From positions 31,222,983 to 31,286,982 of the forward strand of contig CM038223.1 of the NCBI GenBank assembly GCA_021442155.1: a stretch of DNA of 64,000 nt. The letters run 5' to 3'. A program made the position numbers and the translations under genes. Shown piece after piece: positions 1 through 12,650 of the stretch. Position 1 is the first letter of the stretch, and each line of letters opens with the position of its first letter. Under the pieces are notes generated by a model that saw only the letters and a program-made list of their open reading frames with translations, made no database searches and was not told where the DNA came from. The DNA comes from Cymbidium sinense (lineage: Eukaryota > Streptophyta > Magnoliopsida > Asparagales > Orchidaceae).

Positions 1-2434
1 TAGCTTTGTATAGTAGAGATAAAGCATTGTCGAAGAAATCTGGTCTTGATTTGAAGTGGTTTGCTCGGTAGACCAAGCTCCTCTTCAATGGCGATCGATC
101 TTGATCGAAGTGGCACTTCTCATTGCATAGAGGCTTGAGAAATGATTCGATTGAGTTCGACGAGGTGTGTGAGAGTATGGGTAAAAGGAATTTGAGTTTG
201 GTGAAGTGAGGAGGGAGTATTGTTCGAAATGTGGTTGTCGATCGAGGGGAAAAATGTCGATTGAGGGATCTTTAAGAGACCTTGGGAAAGCTCTAGGAGG
301 AGTCAAAAATGCTTCTCAAGCTCTAAGGAAAGAATATCTTCTTGTTTGAGTGAGAATGATATCTCCCCATCCTTGGATCAAATGGTGGATGGTTGACTTT
401 CCATTTTGGCTTAATGGCTTGGATTGGCTGATCAGTTTGAGCTGAAAAACATCCCACATGGGTCATTTTGGGTGGAGGAATGAGGGAGAGTAGCTGCCCA
501 TGTGATTGGTGAGTCAAGTGTCTAAGGGTTATTAGGGAGGTCAGTTTGGCCTCCCCTTGGGTCATGGCTGACCCAAGCTCATTGGGAAGCTCATTAGGTC
601 ATGTTCACCACCCTCCTTAGTGCCCATGTGGACCAATAGATGGGTTCCAAGTGGCCTTAGAAAATGAATGGCCAAATTCCAAGTGAATTTGGTCATGGGA
701 TACCCTTTGACACAAGAGCAAAATGGTCATTTGGCTATGAGTTTGATTTGGGTAGATTTGAAATGATTTAAAAATGAGTTGGGCCAAATTTCAAGTGATT
801 TAGAGTTCATTTGATTTGATTTGGCTCAATTTGACCTATTTGGGTAAAGTTGGGTTAAATTGGATTAAACCATGGGTTAGGTTAGGTTCAGCAATCAATT
901 TGAAATGAATTTGACTCATTGGTTACAATCAATTTGGCTTAGATCAAGATTTGACCCATTTTGATATTTTTAGGTCAATTTGGGTCAACTTGGGCTAAGA
1001 GAGCCAATTAGGTTTGGTCTAACTCAAGTGAGGGCTTGATTATATTTAATAATTGATTATGGATTAGTTTAGATCAATGGTTTTAATCAATTTGACTCAT
1101 AGTGAATTTTGGCTTGTTTAGGTCTCATTTGGGCTAAGTGTTGTCTTGGTCAAATACTAGGTTTGACTTGGTATGACCCAATTTGAGTGATTGATTATTC
1201 TAGGATGATTGCTAATCACAATGTGTGGCTTGGGTGGCCTTGGTTCAACCCAATTAAGGCTGGATTAGAACTTGGTTCAAAAAGGGTCTTTAGGCCACTT
1301 TGGGTCAACTGGACCTAAAAGGATGAATTAGCTTGATCATGGCTTGATTCAAGTTTGGTTGAACTCACATATGGACTTATGATGAAAATATAAATCCAAT
1401 TGCAAGTGGTTTGGAGTCAAATAGGCTTTGGTTCATTTGACAATTTCAAGTCAAAATGATGAGCATGGGTTTGACTTGGGTTAGTTTGATTTTGGCTTGG
1501 TGATTGTAGTTTATGTTTGTATTTGGGCATGTGATTAAAGGAGTGGTTGTTTGAAGATAAAATCCAAAGGTTTGGATTCATTTGAGAATGATTTGGCTAA
1601 ATCCAAGAAATTGGCTTAAAGGATATAAATTGAGTTTGGATTTGAGTTTTGAATTTATATTGATTTGATTTTAGCCATTTGAATTTATATTTAATTTATG
1701 TTTGTGAAGATAAATAAGAATATAAATGATCCATGAGAGGATCATGTGAATTAGGAGTGATTTGATTGTAAATTTGGCTAAGATAGGTTAAAAAGTTTGA
1801 AAAAGGGATTTTGATTTGGTTTGATTTATATTCATTTGATTTGGATGATTTGGATGCCAATTTCATTTATAGTTGTCAACAAAAATGATGGAATAAGTGA
1901 TTTATAAAGAAATCACTTGGCTTTGGGTTGCTTTGAAGGGTTTAGCTAAGCTTATGGATGTGATTCATAAGGCTTAGGAAGGTTTTGGATTTGGAATTGA
2001 TCATGGGTTTCAATCATCTGGAATTGGAGTTGGATTTGGAATTGATTTTGGATTTGAATCATTTAGAATTGCAATTGGATTTGTTATTGATTTTGGATTT
2101 GAGAAACTCAGTTGAGTTGGGATTGATTTGAGATTTGAGAAAATTAGTTGAGTTGGAATTGATTTAAGATTTGATTTGGATTGGTTTGAAGGAGTGTACA
2201 TGGGCTATAATTGAGCTATAGGATAAGTGGTTGCCTTAAATTCCTAATGCATAGCCTAATCCTATGATAAACCCTTCTAAGTCTCTAGACTTAGGTTAAG
2301 TGTTCACCTAGTCACTAGAAGTGTCTAAAGACTAAGGAACTCTTAGTGTCTAGAGGAGTCCTATGTCTAAGATGGAGAAGTTAAGAGCTTACTCCAAAAA
2401 AGAGGTCAATAAGCTTATGATTCACATTATTCAG
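1..2434 (+). repeat. Element E, copy 1 (right-hand part)
   Basis: Non-coding repeat entering from the left edge of the window. It has a leader (about 1-690), a long G/T-rich tract (about 700-2,200) and a short tail (2,210-2,434). The order and tail match the right part of element E copy 2 (8,640-11,255). Both tails carry the marks ctccaaaa and aggtcaa and end in a ttcac...tcag sequence directly before gypsy PMD sequence, so 2,434 is a credible right terminus. No open frame longer than about 80 codons is present and none resembles a known protein. The class is unknown: a large non-autonomous retroelement or a DNA transposon derivative are both possible. Confidence 0.6.
700..2200 (+). repeat. 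G/T-skewed degenerate ~160-bp repeat array, copy 1
   Basis: The + strand is rich in words such as ttgggtcaa, aatttggct and ggtttga and poor in C runs. Recurring anchors of the type caatcaatttgg lie roughly 130-160 bases apart (for example near 925 and 1,083). The same kind of tract is at 9,540-11,040, and in reverse complement at 53,000-54,300. It reads as an old, diverged tandem array inside element E rather than coding sequence; short frames across it are low-complexity and lack family motifs. Confidence 0.6.
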
Positions 2435-3955
2435 CCAGATTATAGAATCATTTATTATGGCATTAAGACATATTTATAGGTAGAGATATTTTTAGGACTC
2501 ATTTGTTAGATTATCTAACATTTTACCCTTTGATTCATAACTTCCATTAGGGTATGATTCTTCTAATTAGGTGATCAATTCAAAGCGAAGACATAGTCTT
2601 GATGTTCCTCTAGAGTGAGTTACAAATCACTTTAGTTTTGGAGATTAGGACGTACTTCAACCAATTATAGATAGTGCTCCTTTTAGAGGTATAATCCAAC
2701 CTTTAGCTTATTGCATATTACATCATGAGGCAAAGATTGGGACACAAAGTCAATGTTCAGCACACCTCTATTAACTGTTAGCAGTTACATATATTAGGTT
2801 CACCATCATTTGCAGATACATGGCGATATTCTCAAGAGATCCGACATATTTCATGCAATATATGCATCACTCTTTGACTATAGTTGTCTTCCCTCCACTT
2901 GGATTCATAGCATAATAGAGCATTCAGATAAGGCCACTAATATTTGTTGGATTGGCCCATAAGAGATGATATTTATTTTGGCAAATATGAGGGATATATC
3001 AAGCCTCCTTATTTTAGGCATTCCCTATGAAGAGTGCATCCCTCCAGATTATGAGCTCTTTTCATGTCACTCAGTTGGTCAATAGATGAAGGAGAGTTAT
3101 ATATTCTTCTAGCCTTCATTGTGCTCTAGCTCACTATTAGAGGTTATTTAAATAATGGAGATCAGGACGAAGATGATGTGACACTATTACTCTTGATATA
3201 TGGTCTAAGAGCTTTCTTCGTTCAACAGTATGTTTGCCTCAATTTCCGTGCTTGGATGATCCCTTTGACATTAGCTTTCATTCATCCAAGAAGTCTTTCA
3301 GCACTAGATTTGAGTCTGAAAGAAGAGCCTGTTCTCAACAAGTTCTAGGATGAGGCATCAACAAAGAGTTATCCTTAGTAGCCTTTGTTGCCATGTGGAT
3401 GTTCTACTTTGTGTTCCCTAATCGCAGCAGACTCTTCCATCCTTCTACTCTTTTGATGGCTAGTTTGCTTGCATGTGGCAAGAGAATTATATTAGCACCT
3501 GTAGCATTAATCTATCTATATAATTGATTTGGTAGACTGAGTGCCATGCCCAACTCACACTGCTATGATGTAGAAGCTTCTCGAAATTATCTACATGGAT
3601 AGATTCACACACATATTTCTGGAGCTTCCAGTTATCCCAAGACACCACCTTACTTCAAAGAGCAGTATTTTTTATTGATTATGTAGCTGACTAAAGTTAT
3701 AGTTTCTTTAGACAAAGATTATATTCAGACATTTATGGTTGTGCTAGCACGCATGATGAATCACTTTTAGTTTATTCATAAATAATATTTTTATAGCTTA
3801 CCTACTCAGAGCATGAGTCGGAGATTCATGGATTCTTTTACTGATAGAGGTACATCCTTATTATTATTAAAGCTAGGTTATAGATGCATTGTAGAATATC
3901 TTATTACATTGAGACTTGCTTGGCTTTATTACTGCCATCATGAATCTTTGATTTT
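2435..3955 (+). pseudogene. PMD-type extra ORF of a Tat/Ogre gypsy element, 5' part (broken)
   Basis: Remnant of a gene for a plant mobile domain (PMD) protein carried by a gypsy retrotransposon. In broken frames one reads the N-terminal block CWIGP.EMIFILANMRDI at about 2,950-3,005, then IPYEECIPP, and near 3,383-3,480 AFVAMWMFYFVFPN followed by LFHPSTLLMASLLA and a LAPVAL helix. These are usual PMD landmarks (an EMTVTL-like start; a W-containing helix before a VFP turn; a LAPA helix). It parallels 59.75-61.25 kb in the second gypsy copy and stops abruptly at 3,955, where element E is inserted; its 3' half resumes at 11,256. Many stops and frameshifts, so not functional. PMD proteins are implicated in silencing and development; in transposons their role is unknown. 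Confidence 0.65.
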
Positions 3956-5474
3956 TGAGGGATGTTGTGGTGTTTTAGTTTGTAGTTGTAGGGACACCAT
4001 GCAAATATTATGGGGTACTTATTAAAATATTTAAGTACTACATCTAAGGAATAATGTACAATCTCAAAAGATAGAAATATTATCATATAATAGACTCAAT
4101 CAGCAAAGAAAGACTCTTAAGGCAGATGTGTCTATATATATACCAGAGATCTTTCCCCTACTTTACATGGATAGGTAAAATAGGGTTTATTTTATGTTGG
4201 GTTCTTTAGTTCCCCATAAAAGAAAGCTTTTATAGTTAATTACATCATAGGTAATAGGAATTCTCTAAAAATACTCTAAATTAAAGTAGTCAACTAATGT
4301 CTCCAAAGTTTTTAAAGGTAGATAATCAAAGAATTAGTCATTTGGGAAAGCAATCAAGAAGAGCTCAGATAGGAAGAGTTCTTAGTGGATTTCAAAGGAG
4401 AATAAGTAAGAATCACATATGATACTAGGAAGCCTAGTGAGACTTTAATCTACCCTATAGTAAGTATTGACATTTTTGAAAGAGAGAAAATTATTTATAT
4501 GAGTTAAAATTTTATTAGAATGCCAAGACTTAGATTCCAACAATAGAAGATTGTGAAAATTCCTAAGAGGTGAGGACTTATACTTGTAGTGAAGGAGAAA
4601 TAAGAAGCCTCTAAACCTACATCTAAAGTGCTATAGTACAAGCTAAGAGCTCAACTTAATTCTACTCATGGGAATGAAATATATTAATTCACTTTCACTA
4701 GGGAGAGTGGATCGATCCTGACTCTTCTAAATTTATAATCATCTGGAGTGCCTACTACCTAACACCTCCTATGATTTAAAACATGTGGGCTAGTCATATG
4801 TAAATGCAAGATGGCTAGGTTATTATTAATTAGAAAAGAATCTATAGTTCTAAACTCACTCCTTAAGAGACTAGATCATAATTGATTTGCAAATTATGAC
4901 CTAAACTAATACAATAAAATTTACATATTTTATTTCATTTTCACTCATTATTTTGGACTCAAGCTTAAGAGAGTTTATTCCTATATGCATGATGAAATTC
5001 AATTATTAGTTAAATCAACTAGATGAGGTGTTCTCCAGTATAAAGGACTGCTCTCAAAGGTCAAGCTTATCCCTTATCATGCAAGAGTGGAGATCCTCTA
5101 TATTCAAGAATGGAATAATATGACATACATGTTGTTATAGCGTAGAAACATTCAACTAAAGGGGTTTTAAATCTTTTATTATCTTGTTTATATACTTAGG
5201 CCTTAGAGTGAGATTATGTGTTGCACTAGAATTTAGTTTTGAGTTATTTAGTGATGATAAAAATTTTAATTTTATCCTAAAGAGCCTACCACTTCCAGGC
5301 CACACATCAAACATACACACTAAAAGAAACCTATGAAAAATATGCCATTTCTACTACATAATCTAAACATAACAATCAAACATTTGATTTAGTAAAATAA
5401 TAAAAAGGTTGGTGTGGCAGGGTACTACCGTACACCCTAGAAAAGCAAAAAGAGTTGGGTAGCTAAGCCCAATC

Positions 5475-5482
5475 CTTATATA
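5475..5482 (+). other. Empty site matching the MITE insertion at 56,981
   Basis: Element E copy 2 reads cttatata once here, flanked by the same sequence that flanks the hAT-like MITE in the other copy, where cttatata stands on both sides of the insert. This is the pre-insertion state of that site. Confidence 0.75.
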
Positions 5483-6614
5483 GCCCATATTATAATTAAA
5501 TCTTACAAATGAAATAAATGCTATGGGGATCTTCAATTCTTATTCTTCTTTCCTTCTTTGGATTAGCTTGCTTCATGCTTCATAGGGCCTCCCAAGTCTT
5601 TGCCTTCTACCCACTACTCATCATAAATCTCATAGCACTATTCTTAATCCTATTACAAAAATTACATATTTATGAAAAATAAAATCTAACTACACCTATA
5701 AAATAGATATTAACTAAATAAATATACAAACTAAATAGATATATTTTACATATTTGGACTTAGCATCCTGCACTTGGGTAAACAAACCAACTTACCTTAA
5801 TTGGATTATGCTTGGTGACATAAGCAACACCTGCAAGTAAAAGTATTTTATATTCAGTTATTATTACAACGGTCCCTCATGCACAAGCCCCTGCATTAAA
5901 TATCATTAGGCTAATAATGACATCTAGTTTACGCATAAATAATCCTAACATCTAGTCTAAAATATTACATCATAAAATAAAATATATCACCACAACATAC
6001 ACCGACCTAACCTAATACTAAGATTGGTGACTTAGTATTCTAATATATGTGCTAAGGCTTAGTGTGGTATATCTTGTTTGGGCTTTAGAATTAAGATTTT
6101 CTAAAATTTTGGAATGTTTAAATTGACAATTAAGGGTAATTTCACTTTAAGTCTTTTAGTAACTTGATTAAATTTTAACTTATGCATTTTTATTTTGTTC
6201 ACATCTTACTTAAGATCTAATCATTATGAAGAGAAAAAAGAGACTTAACTCTTTCATCCCTAGCCTAAGTTGAAATCCAAAAATAGATCATTATTGCTTT
6301 AACTTTCTTAACAGATCATTTATGAATTTTATTTCAGCCTAAGTTTAGATTAGTCTTAATGAATTTTATTCAAACATGAAAGACATCTTAAGACCAATGA
6401 AATTAAGTCACCATCACATGAATAATACGCCACTACTTCATTTCATTATCAATAACATCCATATTTTTTCCATTTTAGTTACTTTAATATTTGATTTAGT
6501 GTATTTATACATGCAATGTACCTATATTTTTGCATGCTGAATGAATGTTGATGCATGAATTTGATAGAAAAAGGGATTTCATCTCATATTTAAGCATATG
6601 CAAACATGTATAAT

Positions 6615-6995
6615 GAATTTAAGCAGGTATGTGTCGTTGTTGAACCAGCGAAGTGAGATTATCTAAGACCACCTTGGGGCTACTTAAAGCATCATGTTCC
6701 TAGGGTATTCAGACTATATACTTACCAATTCAAATATACATAAGCATATACATAAGCATAAAAATAAAATCATGAAAAGGTTGTGTATAAATATCTTTTA
6801 CTTATATAAATCTTAATGACAAAAAGGGGTTCACTTTATATTTTAATATATGCATACACATAAATGAAGTTAAGCAAATACATGCCATTATTAAACTAGG
6901 GAAGTGAGATTATCTAAAACCTCCTTGGGGCAACTTAAAGCCTCGTAGTCCCGGGATGTTCAGACAATATACTTGTCAATTTAAATACATGAATA
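6615..6995 (+). repeat. Two direct copies of a ~100-bp block, ~250 bp apart
   Basis: The block starting 'gaagtgagattatctaa' at about 6,649 recurs at about 6,901, with shared continuation ...ccttggggc.acttaaagc... and tatacttg.caatt. The preceding bases (ttaagca..ta.atg.c.tt.ttgaac) also match, so this is one tandem duplication of roughly 250 bp. A reverse-complement relative is present at 52,010-52,120 in the composite insertion. Confidence 0.7.
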
Positions 6996-8339
6996 CATAT
7001 GTATGAACTTATGATTAAAACCATCAATTACCATTTTTGATTACAAGTAAATAAATAATTTTATTTTCACATAGTTAATTATTTATAATAAGCATTGATT
7101 TAAGCTTTAAATTATTTAATTCATAATTAACATATAGTTTTACAATAGTTTGAGAATTACTAATGATAATAGTCACACCATATAACAATGTTTATCCAAC
7201 TTATGCAATTTAAATGCAATTGTATTCTTTTAACTTTAAAACATGAATACATGAAGCACATGGCATGGACATTTATGATAATTGAAAAGAAGTAATTGAA
7301 TATCAACTCACAACATACTTGATTATATTAGAACCTAAGGACAATCAAGTTAGATAAACATCCCTTAAATCTAATCAAAGTTTCTTTAATGTTTAATTTT
7401 AATATTCAAGTTGTTGAACCCTAAAGAGAAGAAATAATACTTAAAATTCACCACATCCCATGTTAGTTATTTAATATGTTAAAAGAAGAAAATTAAATAT
7501 ATTTTATGGATTAATTAAGTTTAATCTATTAATTATATTAATTTATCACCCTTCCCAAGCTTCTTTAATTTAATTAATCACCTAAACATGAGCCTATAAT
7601 GTTATGGTTTGGAAAAATAAAATTTGCAATGCACCTAAAGAGATCTAATACAACTAAGCTCATGCTTAGGAATTAATTAAATTAAAAAAGAAAAAAGATT
7701 TAAGATAAATACTCTTATGATTTTCCCACGCTGATAGAAACATAATAATTTCTTTAACGACTTTATGTTATTAAACATAAAGGGATTAATGGATTGCACT
7801 TGTGTTACTTTAATTAATTTCATTTAAATTTCAATATTAATTTTCCTTAATTTACCCTTAATTATTAGACATATTAATTAAACTCTTTAAGAGAATACAT
7901 TTGAAAACAATTAGGAGAGGGTGTCATAATTAATTCCCATATTATCCTCGCTATTTACTTTAATTAATTAACATTAATTACTTAATTAATTTTACTAATT
8001 ATTAAATTATTTAAAGAGGGTAATTAGGATTGAAATTTTAGAATTTCCCAAACAACAAAATAAATAATTCCAAGAAAAATATGTGAGGTCGCAGACATCC
8101 CATAGAATCAACATGCCAAATTTTGAATTAATTAGTTAAGTAATTTGGCCTTAATTAAGGTAATTAGTCTAAGCTTCAAACCTGAATTAAGCATTTTTCA
8201 TTAAATATTAATTAGAGATTTTAATTTTTATTAAATTTTCATTTGTCTAAGCTTTCCAAAATGGGTTTATTGCATATTTTTTTGAATTTTCTACAATTAG
8301 TTATGATTTTTTGAAGTTTTGGCTATTTAATTACATTTT

Positions 8340-9480
8340 AAAATCAAATTAAATTATTTTAAACTGTCAACGCCACCTAGACACTGACACAACAATGCTT
8401 TCCACTTGGCTTCACAGTATTGGTTATTTAAAATATCTGACACAGTTGTTGAATCAATGGCGGCGGACACAATTTTGTCTTAGACGTCCTATCTCATATC
8501 GGATGGTTGAGGTTAATCTTATGATTATGAAGGGATTAAAATAAAAATTTTTAATGTGATTAATCATGGTCTGTATGTTCTAATCATGTGAAATGGATGA
8601 TGAGTGGCATGTCATCCCATGAGCACCGGAAGACGAACACCATCCGCATTTTGCCGCTTAATCCAAGCTTGTCGGAGCTCGTTTGATGGCAAAATCGAAT
8701 CTAAAATGATCATGGAAGAGACCTAAGGAGATCTTATGATGGAAATCACATAAAACCATAATTCTTTTTGAAAAAGAACAACACCTAATGACCAAATCTA
8801 CAATTGCCAGATTTTTACCTCGGTGGAGCTAAAGACTGACGATCCATGGACATATGTAGTTTTATCTTGAAAAGATGAAGTCCTGTTGAGAAGATCTCGA
8901 GCAACCTCCCTGTCGATCAATTTGTGGACCAAGCATCATTGTGGAAGTTGTCAGAGTTGGTCTAGGGATGTCTTCGTGTTTAAATCGATTGAAAATTGAT
9001 TCGTTCTCATTCATCGAGGCTTGGGGAACGTGTGAGAAGAGTTAATTTTGAATTTTGTGGAGTTTTGATGAGGTTGGATGGACATGGCTCTCAGGTTTGG
9101 GTGGAGCTTGGTCTCGCTAGTGGTAGGGTGTACGGGGAGCTTAGAAAATGCTTGGGGACTACTTGGAATTCTTTAGAGAAGGTCTCCCATAAGTTTAAAT
9201 ATATGGGGAGGAGTATACTGTCCTTAATAATTAAACTAAAGGCTAAGATTGGCTTAATATTTAGCAGCCGTCCATCTATAGTGGGTGGCCAGATGTAGTA
9301 GATGGATGTGTGTGAGAGGCTGAGAGAGTGTAGTGGGCTGCCATGGAGTGTACATTCCTCTTTAGGTGGGCCAATGATTGCCCATATATGAACTCACCCA
9401 CTCTTGGCCAAAGGCTACACCCAATAGCCTTAGGATTGGTTGGGTCAGTGGTCCTCTATCCTAGAAGGAACAAAGATGGC
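8340..9480 (+). repeat. Element E leader segment, copy 2
   Basis: A less AT-rich stretch with clear reverse-complement identity to about 54,330-55,440: shared marks include gccagatttttacctcg / gctagatttttacctcg, gttgagaagatct and ctccctgtcgat. The frame at 8,996-9,298 (100 codons) is open here but not preserved in the inverted copy, so I treat it as chance. The stretch reads like a transcribed untranslated leader, not a gene. Confidence 0.5.
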
Positions 9481-9539
9481 TGCTGAGAAGTGGGGAGGTG
9501 GAGAACCCAAAATCGAGGTTTTGTCTCATTTGGAGGGCT

Positions 9540-11040
9540 TGGTTCAATGGGTTTGACCCAACACAGGTTCACCTTAGGTTGGGCCCAAGGATTAGTCATG
9601 CCAAGTTTGGTTAGGTTTAGACTTGGTTTGGTTAAGTTTGGCTCAATTTGATTCATGTAGGTGAATGGATTCAATTGGGCTAAATTGACCATTTTGACCA
9701 AATTAGGTCAAAGTGAGAGTTTGGTTAAATTTAATTGGTCATTTGGAATGAATTAGTGCAATTGGTTTGATTCAATTTGGATTAGATTTGGATTTGGTTC
9801 ATATAGTTCAATTTAGGTCAAATGGGTCATGTTAACCAATTTGACCAAATTGGCCAAGTTAGCTTGAGCATGGGTTAGGTCCATGTTCAATAGATGATTA
9901 GTGATTGATTGGAAGAGTTGATTTTAATTGATTTGGATAAAGGAGTGATTTGATTTAAATTGACATTTTAGGTCAAATTAGGCTAAGTAGATCAATTAGG
10001 TTAGGTTGACCAAATTAGGTCTAATTGAAGGTTGGATCATACCTAATATTCAATTGGTGATTGATTAGAAGCATTGGTTTCAATCAATTTGGTTTAGGAT
10101 TTGATTTGGCCCAATTTGGCCCTTTATATCAAATTGGGTCAACTTAGGTCAAGAGGCCAAATTGGCTTGGTTCGGTTCAATTGGCTTTAATTGGTGGTTG
10201 AGTCATGTTCAATATCTAATTTATTATTGATGAGAGTCATTGATTGCAATTAATTTGGCTTAGAGCATGATTTGGCCCTTTAGGTCACTTTGGGTTAACT
10301 TGGGTTATGGGGAAAAATTGGCTTGGTTAGGTCTAATTGATTATAATGGAGTGTCCAATAGTGACCTAAAATCATTAATGAAGAGATTAGATAGATTAGT
10401 TTGATCCAATAGAAATTTGATTGAAGTTTGCTTTAATTGGGTCTTTTAGGTCACTTTAGGTTAAGTGGTTTGGTCAAGTCAATTTGGATTAATTGAGGCT
10501 ATGAATGGTTGGAATATATTCAATGATGAATTTGAAGTTGATTGGTGGCTTTGACTACAATCGATTTGGGTTTGATTAGGTTTTTGCTCAATTGAACTTT
10601 TTAGGCTAACTTAGGTTAATTAAGTTTAATTGAGTTAATTGGCTTGATTGCAAGTGTTGGAATAGTTTGAAATAATATATTGGATAGTTAGAATTATTGA
10701 GAGAATTAAATTGAGTTTGGTTTGCTTGAATTGGTTTGAATGGAGTTATAGAATTAAAGTGGGTTAACTTTGATTAAGATTCAAGTTATTTTGGCTTGGA
10801 ACTTAGATTTGAAATCAAATTCAATCAAGATCAATTGAATTCAAATTAGTTTGGGTTGGTTTAGATTAAATCATATGAGTTTGGAGCTAAATTTGGCCTT
10901 CTTGGGCCCAAAAGCATTGGATTGAACCATCTTACCTTCCTTAGTCGACTTGGGTTAATGTGGATCAAATTGAGCTTAGGTTAAGTTTATATTTTTGTCT
11001 TGGGGTTTAGGTTTCAATCATTTAATTTAGGTTTAAATGA
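9540..11040 (+). repeat. G/T-skewed degenerate ~160-bp repeat array, copy 2
   Basis: Anchors of the form caat.aatttgg occur near 9,923, 10,081, 10,247, 10,407 and 10,558, giving spacings of 158, 166, 160 and 151 bases. Between anchors the order is roughly: gatttggcccaattt, tttaggtca, ttgggtcaactt, ggcttggttaggt, then a gttcaatat / gattga stretch. Units are strongly diverged from one another, which implies an old array. Confidence 0.65.
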
Positions 11041-11255
11041 ATTGATGGGTGTGAGTGTTGGTTTAGGCCCTAAGGTAGGTGAAGCCCACTTGTCCTAAGG
11101 TAAGCTTTAGGCCTGGGTTTAGTGTCTCTTAATAATTAGAAGTGTTCTAGCACTAAGGAAACCCAAGTGTCTAGAAGAATCCTAGACCTAGGATGAGAGT
11201 GATCAATCCTCACTCCAAAAGTAAGGTCAAAAGAGTAGTTAGATAATGTGGTTTC

Positions 11256-12650
11256 ACTCAGGCTACACATATATACGGATTTGATAGATACGTGATATAG
11301 CAGACACCCATTCCTTATGGACTTTATCACTACCCATTTGTTTGGAGGCAGCTTATATGGATTGGGCTTTTCTACTTCGCTTGGGGGCTAGTTCATATTT
11401 CTATATAGCTCTATAAGAGGCTAACACAAGAGTTGGTCACTTATGACTGCTATAGATTCACCATACATTTTCTTGCTTTTTAGAGCTCAGCTTTTGCGTA
11501 TATAATCATAAACTCGAGAGAGTTGAACTAGCATGACACGTACATTCCCAAAAACACATGGTTCTTGTTGCTAAGGAGTCATCATTTACACAGGAGAAAA
11601 TAATAGAAAGCATCTTTAAGAGCATTCACTTATTCATACAAAAGTCGATAGGGATGTCAGAAGCTCTCTTCCAGCTAATTATGATATAGAAGTAGCAAGA
11701 ACATTTGACTCTATTTATGCTCCATCTCCACCAATAAAGGTTGAACCATTAGTAGAGTGTATAAATAGTGACATCACTTTAGTATTATCAATAGATGGGA
11801 GTATGACTTCCCTAGTTTCTCATTCCACTGAGCTTGTTAGTGATGACCATATGCATATTGGAGAGAATCCATGTATAGAGGAATTTGGTGTTTTGATGAT
11901 TAGTTGTGAGTCACTCTTATCAAACTTAACTTAGGTGATAGTGAGTGCTACCCAGAATGATTCCTCAACAGATCTTGACTCCTTTACAAATAGCCACCCC
12001 ACTTTTAATTTGAGAGATGTGGCTCAGTGGTGCTTATCTGGTTTGAAAATTTTATGCATCATCTCTAGGATACATTCTAAACCTTCAAAATCATCACATT
12101 GTAGATTTTCAAAGAGTTGATGTCATATAGTGATAGCACTACATCACCTACTTTTGGGTGTTGACTTAAAAGTTTTTCTTGAACTTTCTAGCTTATGTGT
12201 GGAGGCAAATTTTTTGTTAGACTGTGCTACTACTTTAGGTCTTGAAGCAGGAGAGTTACAACTATGGGAATCCATGTGTTGGGATGTTGAGTTTGGATTA
12301 TTCTAATTACACACTACTTACCTGGAGCTCTGATCATACACACTCACTGATGTAGAGACTTTACTTAGTACTACTTCACATCAAGCTTCTCTAGTCAACC
12401 AAAATCTCAAGCACAGCCTCAAAGCCTTAAGATCACACTAGAGAGAGCTCTTCAAAGTATAGATCGAGCTTCATGATATATCTACAAAATTAAAAGAGCT
12501 ACAATAGAGAAGGCAGTATTTAATAGAGATGATATCTATAATGAGATAGGTTGTCATAGTTATAGAAGAATATTGCTCACAGATTGATGCTCAAGTTTTT
12601 GAACTATAGATATTCTTCTGTGAAATAGGTTGTCACAGTTATAGAAGAAT
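11256..12650 (+). pseudogene. PMD-type extra ORF of the gypsy element, 3' part (broken)
   Basis: Continuation of the PMD pseudogene after the element-E insertion. It runs parallel to 61,255-62,480: 'ggctacacatatatacg' answers 'ggctacacccatatacg', and 'gtcttgaagcaggagagtta' (12,239) answers 'gtcttgaagcaggagaacta' (62,235). In the better-kept copy this part encodes a hydrophilic, probably coiled-coil tail. Frames are interrupted throughout; the 61-codon frame at 11,935-12,120 is one surviving piece. Confidence 0.55.

Larger units (their letters stand above)
3956..11255 (+). mobile_element. Element E, copy 2: ~7.3-kb non-coding element inserted in the gypsy PMD pseudogene
   Basis: Left of 3,955 and right of 11,256 the sequence matches one continuous stretch of the second gypsy copy (break point near 61,253, 'gtgatctt|ggctacac'), so the intervening 7.3 kb is an insertion. 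Order inside: segment a (3,956-5,400; repeated at 55,540-56,970), segment T (5,400-6,600; repeated at 57,512-58,574 and inverted at 50,414-51,280), segment X (6,640-6,990), AT-rich DNA (7,000-8,340), leader (8,340-9,480), G/T array (9,540-11,040) and tail. It begins tgaggg and ends ...actca, a TG...CA form, but no target duplication is visible. No transposase, RT or other coding domain was recognised, so it is non-autonomous. Confidence 0.6.

Noticed and set aside
8996..9298. 100-codon open frame as a small protein gene
   Set aside because: Lies in the element-E leader; the inverted copy at 54.3-55.4 kb does not preserve the frame, and no motif is present.
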